Assembly: GCF_000732725.1 (NCBI RefSeq)
Contig: NZ_JPNB01000001.1
Location: forward strand, 1,984,001 to 2,048,000
Length of the DNA stretch: 64,000 nt
Source: Kineothrix alysoides
Lineage (GTDB): Bacteria; Bacillota; Clostridia; Lachnospirales; Lachnospiraceae
Direction of reading: 5' to 3'
Below the pieces are notes generated by a model. The model did no database searches. It was given only the letters and a program-made list of their open reading frames with translations, and had not been told where the DNA came from. Below are positions 46,908 to 54,346 of the stretch, piece by piece (position 1 is the stretch's first letter; each line of letters opens with the position of its first letter). The position numbers and the translations under genes were made by a program.

Positions 46908-47600
46908 TCATACCTTTACCTCGAATACATATCCTACACCCCAGATCGTCTTAATGTACTCCGGATTCTTAGGGTCCGGCTCAATTTTTTCACGAATACG
47001 CCTGATATGGACATTCAAAGTAACATCACTTACATAAGCATCCTCCCATACCTTCTCAAATAATTCCTCTTTTGAAATGACACGATTGCAATTCCTGATC
47101 AGATATGTGAGCAATCGAAATTCCTGATTCTTAAATTTCACAACCTCTCCATTTACACTGACCTGCCTGTAATTATAATCTATCTTAATATGCGGAGGAA
47201 GCGGTGAATCTGTCTTCTCTTCCTTGCTCCTGTAAGTTTGGTAACGTTTTAGCATGGCCTTAGCCTTAGCCAGTAAAATATTTAAGGTAAATGGCTTTAC
47301 AATATAGTCATCTCCTCCAATATTAAGCCCTGTTAATACGTCTCCTTCACTGTCCCTTGCGCTAATAAACAATATGGGAATATCCGATTTACTGCGTATT
47401 GTCTTACAGAACTCAAATCCGGAACGCTCATTCAAATTAATATCCAAAATAAGTAATGACACTTCATTCGTATCAAAAAAACGAAGTCCTTCCTCATATT
47501 CTGTGACATATGCAGTCTTAATACCAAACATTTCAAAATATTCCGCCGAGGTTTTGGCAATATCCAATTCATCATCTATAATTAAGCAATCGTATTTCAT
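46908..47600 (-). CDS. OmpR/PhoB-family response regulator
   Basis: The 230-residue protein has a receiver domain (CLIIDDELDIAKTSAEYF; phospho-acceptor Asp53 in LLILDINLNERSGFE; conserved Lys in YIVKPF) and a winged-helix DNA-binding domain (LTYLIRNCNRVISKEELFEK, SDVTLNVHIRRIREKIEPDP, KTIWGVGYVFEV). It is the first gene of a two-gene operon with the kinase and is convergent with the ABC-hydrolase operon, its likely target. A CTATTTA-TAAATAG palindrome upstream may be an autoregulatory site. Confidence 0.95.
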   Translation of the reverse strand: MKYDCLIIDDELDIAKTSAEYFEMFGIKTAYVTEYEEGLRFFDTNEVSLLILDINLNERSGFEFCKTIRSKSDIPILFISARDSEGDVLTGLNIGGDDYIVKPFTLNILLAKAKAMLKRYQTYRSKEEKTDSPLPPHIKIDYNYRQVSVNGEVVKFKNQEFRLLTYLIRNCNRVISKEELFEKVWEDAYVSDVTLNVHIRRIREKIEPDPKNPEYIKTIWGVGYVFEVKV

Positions 47601-47661
47601 ATCTATGTACCCTCAAAGATATCTTTTCTTAACTTTTTAGCAACTACAATACTTTTATATC

Positions 47662-47675
47662 CTATTTATAAATAG
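47662..47675 (-). promoter_or_regulatory. 14-bp palindrome upstream of the response regulator
   Basis: CTATTTATAAATAG is a perfect palindrome 62 bp upstream of the response regulator start, in the promoter region. It is a candidate operator, not otherwise supported. Confidence 0.35.
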
Positions 47676-48015
47676 TACCAAGAAATAAATAAAAAAGCAA
47701 TTAATACCTCTGCCGAAACATTACGAGCTGGATTTTTCCCGCCGTTAAAAAAACTTCTCCAATGTATATGACACTCCTATAAGAAATCCGCCTTCTCTCT
47801 CACCTGTTATGATACGATTTTCAAATTTTACAATTTTAATTGTATTAGATTTTATCAATCCTTCTATCTATTATTGGATAATAAAATAAGCAATATCAAA
47901 TACATATAATCTCTTGGATGTTGATTTATTTTTAAAAAAATGTTATTCTAATTTAAGAATTTTATTACAAGAAAGTCCAACTTATCCTAAGACTTTTGAA
48001 CGGAATTTTATAAGC
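47676..48015. other. intergenic region without a recognised gene
   Basis: It holds a perfect 16-bp inverted repeat TACAATT-TT-AATTGTA (47829-47844), of unknown meaning. No coding sequence with a ribosome site was seen. Confidence 0.4.
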
Positions 48016-48050
48016 CCTCGATGCGGGTTCGGTTCCCACTATTCCCGCCA
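48016..48050 (+). other. tRNA 3'-end-like fragment (candidate attachment-site remnant)
   Basis: The stretch CCTCGATGCGGGTTCGGTTC then CCACTATTCCCGCCA looks like a variable loop, T-arm, acceptor 3' strand and encoded CCA of a tRNA, with no 5' half upstream. Aligned with the 3' part of tRNA-Trp at 38182-38214, 25 of 33 bases match, nearly all differences being transitions. It is followed by a terminator hairpin, as a tRNA gene would be. T-arms are conserved in all tRNAs, so descent from tRNA-Trp is not proven. Confidence 0.5.
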
Positions 48051-48064
48051 TTTGATTATAGTTT

Positions 48065-48105
48065 CAGAAATTCACTCGGTTTCGGATTTCTGGACTTTTT
48101 GTTTT
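48065..48105 (+). terminator. terminator behind the tRNA-like fragment
   Basis: CAGAAAT (48065-48071) pairs with ATTTCTG (48086-48092), followed by GACTTTTTGTTTTT. Confidence 0.75.
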
Positions 48106-48171
48106 TCATGAACATAAATGATAATCTCGATTGTAATGTATATGGGAAAATGAATTCATTATAGAAAGGAT

Positions 48172-48708
48172 ATGAAAATAGAAATGAAAAATATATCTAA
48201 AAAAGTTATGTCGGCTCTCCTATTGATTTCGAGTACAGTCCTGCTCATCGGCCTGGATCAGCTCACCAAGATTCTTGCCGTCAGAAATTTAAAAGGGCAG
48301 GCGGATTTCGCACTGCTTCCAGGCGTACTGGAATTTTCTTATTTGGAAAATACCGGAGCGGCGTTCAGCTCCTTTCTCGGCAAACAGGGATTTCTTATCG
48401 CCCTGACATCCTGCGTTATGCTCTTCATCATTTGGAAATATTTTCAGATTCCGGAAGGAAAGAGGTTCCATATCATGCGCCTCACCTTTCTTCTTATTAT
48501 AGACGGAGGAATCGGGAATCTGATAGATCGGGTAAAAAATGGTTATGTAGTGGACTTCATCTATTTCGTTCCCATCAATTTTCCTACATTCAACGTCGCC
48601 GACTGCTATGTGAGCGTGGGAATGGTACTTCTTTGCATTATCTGCTTCTTCTATTATAAGGATGATGAACTCAGCTTTTTGTTCGGGAAGACTTCGAACA
48701 AACAATAG
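48172..48708 (+). CDS. lspA: lipoprotein signal peptidase II
   Basis: The 178-residue inner-membrane aspartyl protease cleaves prolipoproteins after lipidation. It has four hydrophobic segments and the family motifs LIGLDQLTKILAVRNL, FSYLENTGAAFS, GGIGNLIDRVKNGYVVDFI (catalytic Asp119) and FNVADCYVSVG (catalytic Asp144). The ATG at 48172 is close to AAAGGAT; ATG 48184 is an alternative start. It serves lipoproteins such as MalE and the amylase in this window. No rluD or pseudouridine synthase neighbour is seen; it stands alone before a convergent ABC operon. Confidence 0.95.
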   Translation: MKIEMKNISKKVMSALLLISSTVLLIGLDQLTKILAVRNLKGQADFALLPGVLEFSYLENTGAAFSSFLGKQGFLIALTSCVMLFIIWKYFQIPEGKRFHIMRLTFLLIIDGGIGNLIDRVKNGYVVDFIYFVPINFPTFNVADCYVSVGMVLLCIICFFYYKDDELSFLFGKTSNKQ

Positions 48709-48729
48709 ACTTATTATGCTAACAAAAGC

Positions 48730-48763
48730 GCTGCCCGCGGTTATTAACAAAGCCACGGGCAGC
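48730..48763. terminator. G+C-rich hairpin between lspA and the ABC exporter
   Basis: GCTGCCCG-C-GG pairs with CC-A-CGGGCAGC (8 bp plus 2 after a mismatch). The - strand tail GCTTTTG is a modest T-run, so it more likely ends the leftward ABC operon, with lspA sharing it. Confidence 0.6.
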
Positions 48764-48824
48764 CCATAGCGAAGCCTGCCGGGCATAACGCATAAATAAA
48801 ACCACATATCATCCTATTCTTTTC

Positions 48825-50576
48825 CTACAGCGCGAATTGGCTGTTATATAGTTTCGCATAAAACCCTTCTGCTGCCAGCAGCGTTTCATGGCTTCCCTGT
48901 TCTATGATATTGCCGTCTTTCATCACCAGAATGATATCGGCCCCCTTTATCGTCGAAAGCCTATGTGCCACGATGAAACTGGTTCTTCCCTCCATCAGCT
49001 TTGCAAATGCATTCTGAATCTTAAGCTCCGTCCTCGTGTCAATGGAGGAAGTGGCTTCATCCAAAATGAGCATATCCGGCTGACAGAGCATGACTCTCGC
49101 AATGCATAGAAGCTGCTTCTGTCCCTGAGAGAGATTTCCTCCTGCCTCCGTAATCACAGTATCATACCCCCCCGGCAGCCTCTTAATAAAGCTGTGGGCA
49201 TGGGCTTCCTTTGCCGCCGCAATGATTTCCTCCTCTGTGGCCTGAGGCTTTCCCATTATTATATTTTCCCGAATCGTTCCCGCCTTCAGCCAAGTATCCT
49301 GGAGCACCATACCATAGGAAGTACGAAGGCTCTTCCTCGTCACATCGCGAATATCCTTTCCCTCCACCAGTATCTTTCCGCCATCCACATCATAAAAACG
49401 CATCAGCAGATTGATAACCGTAGTTTTTCCGCATCCGGTAGGTCCTACAATCGCCACCCGCTGCCCCGGCTTCACATGAAGATTAAAGTTCTGAATTAAT
49501 TTCTGTTCCGGCACATAGGAGAAATATACCTGGGAGAGAGAGACATTTCCCTTTACGTCCAAAAGCTCTGCCGCATCGTCTGCCTCCGGTATCTGAGGCT
49601 CCTCCTCTATAAGCTCCAATATCCTTCCTGCACAGGCCAGCGCATTTTGCAGTTCCGTAACCACTCCAGATATCTCATTGAAAGGCTTCGTATACTGATT
49701 CGCATAGGTAAGAAGGCATACAAGCTGCCCTACGCTGATTCCTCCTGCTATGGCTAAAATTGCTCCCATAATTCCCACTCCCGTATATACAAGGCTGTTC
49801 ACAAAGCGCGTTGCCGGATTGGCGATGGAGGAGAAGAAGATCGCCTTTAAAGAGGCCTCCTGTAATCTTCCGTTGATTTCGTCGAACTGCTCAAGTGCTT
49901 TCTCTTCGTGCCCAAAGGCCTGTACTACCCTCTGGCTGCCCACCATTTCATCGATTAGGGCTGTCTGCTCCCCTCTCGTCTCCGACTGAAGTTTGAACAT
50001 ACGGTAGGTCTTCTTTGCAATGAGATTCGCCACCAGAAAGGAAACCGGAGTAAGCAATACGACTACTGCCGTAATTCCTACATCTATAGTTAACATAATA
50101 GTCAATGTTCCCAAAATAGTAATCACTCCGGTAAACAATTGGGTAAATCCCATAAGCAGTCCGTCTGCCAGTTGATCCACATCGGCAATTATCCTGCTGA
50201 CCACCTCTCCATAAGAGCGGGAATCTATATATTTAAGGGGCAAAACCTCAATTTTCATAAATGCTTCATCTCTCATGTCCTTCACTATTCCGAAGGTCAT
50301 TTTATTGTTGCATACGTTCATGATCCACTGCGCGATTGCCGTAAATACAATTGCCGCAGCCATTCGATAAAGAATTGCCAGGATACCGGCAAAGTCTACG
50401 GAGCCCTTATCGATGATAAGGTCAATCGCATTTCCGATCAGAATCGGCACATACAAAGTAAGCGCCACACTAATTGCCGCCATAAAAACGGACATACCCA
50501 GATAGAACCAATATTTTTTTATATACCGGAGTACTTTGAAGAGAGTTTCCTTTTGACTTGCGCTGTCTCTGCTCAT
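48825..50576 (-). CDS. heterodimeric ABC exporter half, catalytic-site subunit
   Basis: The 583-residue protein has an N-terminal six-helix type IV exporter domain (IKKYWFYLGMSVFMAAISVA and onward, about residues 15-310) and a C-terminal ATPase with Walker A GPTGCGKTTVINLL, signature LSQGQKQLLCIARV, Walker B MLILDEATSSID and H-loop VAHRLST. Glu after the Walker B Asp is present, so its Walker site is competent. The signature is the deviant LSQGQ, expected when it completes the partner's degenerate site. It starts by a 4-bp overlap with the partner gene, as in LmrCD/BmrCD-type multidrug exporters. Confidence 0.92.
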   Translation of the reverse strand: MSRDSASQKETLFKVLRYIKKYWFYLGMSVFMAAISVALTLYVPILIGNAIDLIIDKGSVDFAGILAILYRMAAAIVFTAIAQWIMNVCNNKMTFGIVKDMRDEAFMKIEVLPLKYIDSRSYGEVVSRIIADVDQLADGLLMGFTQLFTGVITILGTLTIMLTIDVGITAVVVLLTPVSFLVANLIAKKTYRMFKLQSETRGEQTALIDEMVGSQRVVQAFGHEEKALEQFDEINGRLQEASLKAIFFSSIANPATRFVNSLVYTGVGIMGAILAIAGGISVGQLVCLLTYANQYTKPFNEISGVVTELQNALACAGRILELIEEEPQIPEADDAAELLDVKGNVSLSQVYFSYVPEQKLIQNFNLHVKPGQRVAIVGPTGCGKTTVINLLMRFYDVDGGKILVEGKDIRDVTRKSLRTSYGMVLQDTWLKAGTIRENIIMGKPQATEEEIIAAAKEAHAHSFIKRLPGGYDTVITEAGGNLSQGQKQLLCIARVMLCQPDMLILDEATSSIDTRTELKIQNAFAKLMEGRTSFIVAHRLSTIKGADIILVMKDGNIIEQGSHETLLAAEGFYAKLYNSQFAL

Positions 50577-52318
50577 GCCCTCTCCTCCTTTTTAAACTGT
50601 GATGCGTAAATTTCCTTGTAGACGCTGCAGCTATTTACTAATTGTTCATGAGTCCCTATTCCTGCCACTTCACCGTCCTCCATAACTATAATAAAATCTG
50701 CATGACGGATGGAAGCTGCTCGCTGAGATACGATGAAGACAGTCATATTCCCTTCCATATTTCGTATTTCCTGTCTCAGTCTTGCGTCGGTAGCGAAGTC
50801 CAGTGCGGAGGCACTGTCATCCAATATGAGTATTTCCGGCTTTCTCACCAATGCTCTGGCAATTGTAAGGCGCTGCTTCTGTCCGCCGGAATAATTCTTT
50901 CCCTCTTGTGACACTCTGGCATCTAATCCTCCTGTTTTTTCCTCGACAAACCCTTTCGCCTGAGCGATTTCTAACGCCCGGCGCATTTCCTCCTCCGAAG
51001 CATTCTCCCTGCCCCATCGTAAATTTTCCCTTATGGTTCCTTTAAATAATACCGCCTTTTGCATGACGATACCGATTTTGGAACGCAGTTCGTATAACGG
51101 ATAGTCTCTCACATCCACCCCGTTTACCCTTACACATCCGCCGGTAGCGTCATAAAACCGGGGAATCATATTGATCAGAGAAGATTTTCCTGAACCGGTA
51201 CCGCCTATAATTCCTACGGTCTGCCCTTTTTTTACTTTAAAGTCAATATCGGTCAGAGCCTCTGCTCCTGCATTTTTATAGGTCAAATGGACATGCTCAA
51301 AGGATACTGCGATGTCATCATTTCCCTCCCCATGGCTCCAAGAGGCTACATTTTCTTTCTCAGGCGATACAAGGCTAGGCTTCATCTCGAATACTGCAGT
51401 GATTCGATTGGCGCTGGCGAAAGCTTTCGTTACAGTAATGATCAGATTGGCGAGCTTAATGAGTTCCACCAATATCTGGGACATATAATTTACCAGTGCG
51501 ACTACCGCTCCCTGCGTAATATAACCCCCATCCACGCGAAGAGCGCCCGTCCATATGAGTACAATCAACGCGCCGTTTATAATAACATAGGTTACCGGAT
51601 TCATCAAAGCGGATATCTTTCCCACAAACTGCTGCATCCTTGCCAGTTCTTCGTTCTCCCCTTCAAAGCGCTTTATCTCCGCCGCTTCCTTATTGAAGGC
51701 GCGTATTACCCTCACACCGGTCAGATTCTCCCTTGTAATGCCTAGAATGCTATCAAGTCCTGCCTGCACCTTCTTATACAAGGGCATGCTGATCCACATG
51801 ATACCGAATACGACGACACTAAGCAGCAGAATAGTTACCACAAAAATCATTGCCGCCTTGATATCGATGGTAAATGCCATTACCATTACCCCGAACACGA
51901 TAAAGGGAGAGCGTAAAAAGAGGCGCAAAATCAGGTTCACTCCCGACTGCACCTGGTTCACATCATTTGTCATCCGAGTAATCAAGGTTGAGGTCCCTAT
52001 TTCGTCTATCTCTGTAAAGGATAACTTTTGAATGTGCTTAAACAATTCATGTTTCAGCCCGGCAGAAAAGCCCACCGCTGCCTTGGCGGAATAATACTGC
52101 GCAGTAACGGAGCATACCAATCCGATAACGCCCAGAGCCACCATGATCAGGCACATCCTGACAATATATCTCTTATCCCCCTGCGCAATCCCCGTATCGA
52201 TAATCGCCGCCATAACCAAAGGAACAAAAAGCTCGAATGATGCTTCAAGCATCTTAAAAAGCGGAGCCAATACCGTTTCCTTTTTATAATCCTTAAGATA
52301 AATCAATAACTTCTTCAT
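50573..52318 (-). CDS. heterodimeric ABC exporter half, degenerate-site subunit
   Basis: The 581-residue protein has a six-helix membrane domain followed by an ATPase with Walker A GGTGSGKSSLINMI, signature YSGGQKQRLTIARAL, and Walker B ILILDDSASALD in which the catalytic Glu is Asp. The H-loop is VSQRAAS (His replaced by Gln). Its own ATP site is therefore likely non-hydrolytic, while its canonical YSGGQ completes the active site of the partner. This asymmetry is the known design of TM287/288-like exporters. It probably exports drugs or lipophilic peptides; the substrate cannot be read from sequence. It lies 42 bp after radA. Confidence 0.92.
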   Translation of the reverse strand: MKKLLIYLKDYKKETVLAPLFKMLEASFELFVPLVMAAIIDTGIAQGDKRYIVRMCLIMVALGVIGLVCSVTAQYYSAKAAVGFSAGLKHELFKHIQKLSFTEIDEIGTSTLITRMTNDVNQVQSGVNLILRLFLRSPFIVFGVMVMAFTIDIKAAMIFVVTILLLSVVVFGIMWISMPLYKKVQAGLDSILGITRENLTGVRVIRAFNKEAAEIKRFEGENEELARMQQFVGKISALMNPVTYVIINGALIVLIWTGALRVDGGYITQGAVVALVNYMSQILVELIKLANLIITVTKAFASANRITAVFEMKPSLVSPEKENVASWSHGEGNDDIAVSFEHVHLTYKNAGAEALTDIDFKVKKGQTVGIIGGTGSGKSSLINMIPRFYDATGGCVRVNGVDVRDYPLYELRSKIGIVMQKAVLFKGTIRENLRWGRENASEEEMRRALEIAQAKGFVEEKTGGLDARVSQEGKNYSGGQKQRLTIARALVRKPEILILDDSASALDFATDARLRQEIRNMEGNMTVFIVSQRAASIRHADFIIVMEDGEVAGIGTHEQLVNSCSVYKEIYASQFKKEERA

Positions 52319-52360
52319 CGTCTAAGCTCTCCGGTACATTTAAAATAATTTTGTATATAC

Positions 52361-53737
52361 TTATATAAGGTCGATCGCGTCTCGTACGTTCCTTACACCT
52401 ATTACCTTTATATCCTTCTCTTCTTTTAACCCCTCCATGCAGACCGCAGGAAGGATACAGGTGGTAAATCCCAACTTCTTCGCCTCCTGCACCCGCTGCC
52501 TCGCCATACTCACGGCCCGCACCTCTCCGCTGAGCCCCACCTCGCCGAAAACAATTATCTTGCTGTCAATAGCCCGGTTCTTAAAGCTGGAAACAATAGC
52601 CAGCACAATTCCCAAATCGATAGCCGGTTCCACAATCTTGATTCCTCCTGCCAGATTCACATAAGCATCGCAACCTGACATCTGCAGACCCACTCGCTTC
52701 TCCAGTACAGCCATCAGCAGATTCACCCGGTTGAAATCCGTACCGATTGCCTGACGTCTGGGAATACCGAAGTTGCTCCCGCATACCAGCGCTTGTATCT
52801 CTATCAATATCGGTCTGGTTCCCTCCATGGAGCATGCCACCACCGAACCGCTGGCGTCCTCCGGCCTGCCGTTTAACATGAATTCCGAAGGGTTCATAAC
52901 TTCTATCAGCCCTTCTTCCCTCATCTCGAACACTCCGATTTCATTGGTGGATCCGAACCGGTTCTTCACCCCTCGGAGTATCCGGTAGGAAGCGTGCCTG
53001 TCCCCTTCGAAATAGAGCACCGTATCTACCATATGCTCTAACACTCTGGGACCTGCTACCGTCCCTTCCTTGGTCACATGCCCTACAAGAAATATAGATA
53101 TATTCATTCCTTTCGCTAATTGAAGGAAAATGTTCGTTGCCTCTCTTACCTGCGATACGCTTCCGGGTGCCGCCGATATGTCTTCGCTGTACATGGTCTG
53201 AATGGAATCAATGACCGTCACATCAGGCTTCATCATCTTTAAGATCTCCTCGATGGCGTGCAGATTGGTCTCGCACAAAAGCAGAAGATTATCGTTGAAT
53301 TCCCCGATTCTATTGGCCCTTATCTTAATCTGACGAAGCGACTCCTCTCCGGACAGATACAGTACCTTGCGGCCGGCTCCTGCCAATTTCTGACATACCT
53401 GAAGCAGGAGGGTTGACTTACCGATTCCAGGGTCCCCTCCCACCAGGGTGAGAGACCCCGGCACAATGCCGCCTCCAAGCACTCTGTCCAGTTCCCCTAT
53501 ATGAGTATTGATCCTCTCCTCGCCGCCTAAGGATACCTCCGACAGCTTGGACGGCTCCGCCCGCTTTGCGGCGCTTCCAGATTTCGATGCAGTCCCGCTT
53601 CCCTTCGTACTTATAGTTACCCGTTCTTCCACAAAAGTATTCCAAGCTTTGCATCCGGGACACTGTCCCATCCATTTCGCCGATTCATAACCGCATTCCT
53701 GACAAAAAAATACCGTCCCGTTTTTACTCTTTGCCAT
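52361..53737 (-). CDS. radA: DNA repair protein RadA
   Basis: The 458-residue RecA-like branch-migration helicase has an N-terminal four-Cys zinc finger (FFCQECGYESAKWMGQCPGC), a RecA core with Walker A GGDPGIGKSTLLLQ, Walker B VTVIDSIQTM, the RadA-specific KNRFG motif (VKNRFGSTNEIGVFEM) and a C-terminal Lon-protease-like domain (DAYVNLAGGIKIVEPAIDLG, VFGEVGLSGEVRAVSM). It helps process recombination intermediates. Its position downstream of clpC mirrors the Bacillus clpC-radA order. Confidence 0.96.
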   Translation of the reverse strand: MAKSKNGTVFFCQECGYESAKWMGQCPGCKAWNTFVEERVTISTKGSGTASKSGSAAKRAEPSKLSEVSLGGEERINTHIGELDRVLGGGIVPGSLTLVGGDPGIGKSTLLLQVCQKLAGAGRKVLYLSGEESLRQIKIRANRIGEFNDNLLLLCETNLHAIEEILKMMKPDVTVIDSIQTMYSEDISAAPGSVSQVREATNIFLQLAKGMNISIFLVGHVTKEGTVAGPRVLEHMVDTVLYFEGDRHASYRILRGVKNRFGSTNEIGVFEMREEGLIEVMNPSEFMLNGRPEDASGSVVACSMEGTRPILIEIQALVCGSNFGIPRRQAIGTDFNRVNLLMAVLEKRVGLQMSGCDAYVNLAGGIKIVEPAIDLGIVLAIVSSFKNRAIDSKIIVFGEVGLSGEVRAVSMARQRVQEAKKLGFTTCILPAVCMEGLKEEKDIKVIGVRNVRDAIDLI

Positions 53738-53772
53738 AATTTCCTCTTTCTCTGCGCCTCCATTGTTTATAT

Positions 53773-53815
53773 AACATAAAAAGCGGGACTTTCACAAAAT
53801 GACCGTCCCGCTTTT
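53773..53815 (-). terminator. terminator between the 136-residue gene and radA
   Basis: AAAAGCGGGAC (53779-53789) and GTCCCGCTTTT (53805-53815) form an 11-bp stem, with TTTTTATG following on the - strand. Reading through it would be needed for clpC-radA co-transcription, so radA may depend partly on its own promoter. Confidence 0.8.
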
Positions 53816-53823
53816 CGTTTCTT

Positions 53824-54234
53824 CTATTTTGCTACTCTGACATTTACTTCTCCGGCACCTGCAAGTTCTACACTTAAATTCAGCTTGCCGCCTAAATTTG
53901 TACTCATCTTACCAATACTTTCATTATTTATAAAAACTTCGTATTCCGTCTCATCCTGAAGACCTATCGTAATCTGTGCGTCTTCATCCCCTTCTACGTT
54001 AAAGTTAATGCCATCCTGCGTTTCTTTAAAATCGTTTACGCTCGTTCCCGGTACCGATTCATAGACAAACATTCCGTTCTTTTCAAGCTTTGTCATGGTT
54101 TTGTACGTCTTGACCTTCAGCAGATCGCCGCCGCACTCGAAATCCTCTAACTTCGCTTTCTTCTCCAGTTTGTGGTTGCCAAAACTGATTGCTCCTTCGC
54201 CTTCCGAACGAAGTAATTCTTCCACCACTGCCAT
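53824..54234 (-). CDS. conserved hypothetical protein (136 residues), beta-rich
   Basis: The protein opens MAVVEELLRSEGEGAISFGN, then HKLEKKAKLEDFECGGDLLK, KVKTYKTMTKLEKNGMFVYE, SVPGTSVNDF, and ends KLNLSVELAGAGEVNVRVAK. It has no signal peptide. The alternating pattern in the second half (INFNVEGDEDAQITIGLQDE, TEYEVFINNESIGK) suggests a small beta-sandwich that binds or presents a ligand. Homologues are common in clostridia and sometimes annotated 'endosialidase', which is unsupported. It lies between clpC and radA on the same strand. Function unknown. Confidence 0.65.
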   Translation of the reverse strand: MAVVEELLRSEGEGAISFGNHKLEKKAKLEDFECGGDLLKVKTYKTMTKLEKNGMFVYESVPGTSVNDFKETQDGINFNVEGDEDAQITIGLQDETEYEVFINNESIGKMSTNLGGKLNLSVELAGAGEVNVRVAK

Positions 54235-54346
54235 TTCTTACGTCCTCCTAAGTTCCTTCCTTCGCACAATATGATACTTTTTCAGTATCCTATTCTTACT
54301 ATCAGTATAATATATTTTTTGTATTTAATCCACTAAAAATTCTGAT

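Noticed and set aside
47914-48111. 65-codon + strand frame across the tRNA-like fragment
   Set aside because: It has no ribosome site, runs through the tRNA-like piece and terminator, and its product has no protein-like pattern.
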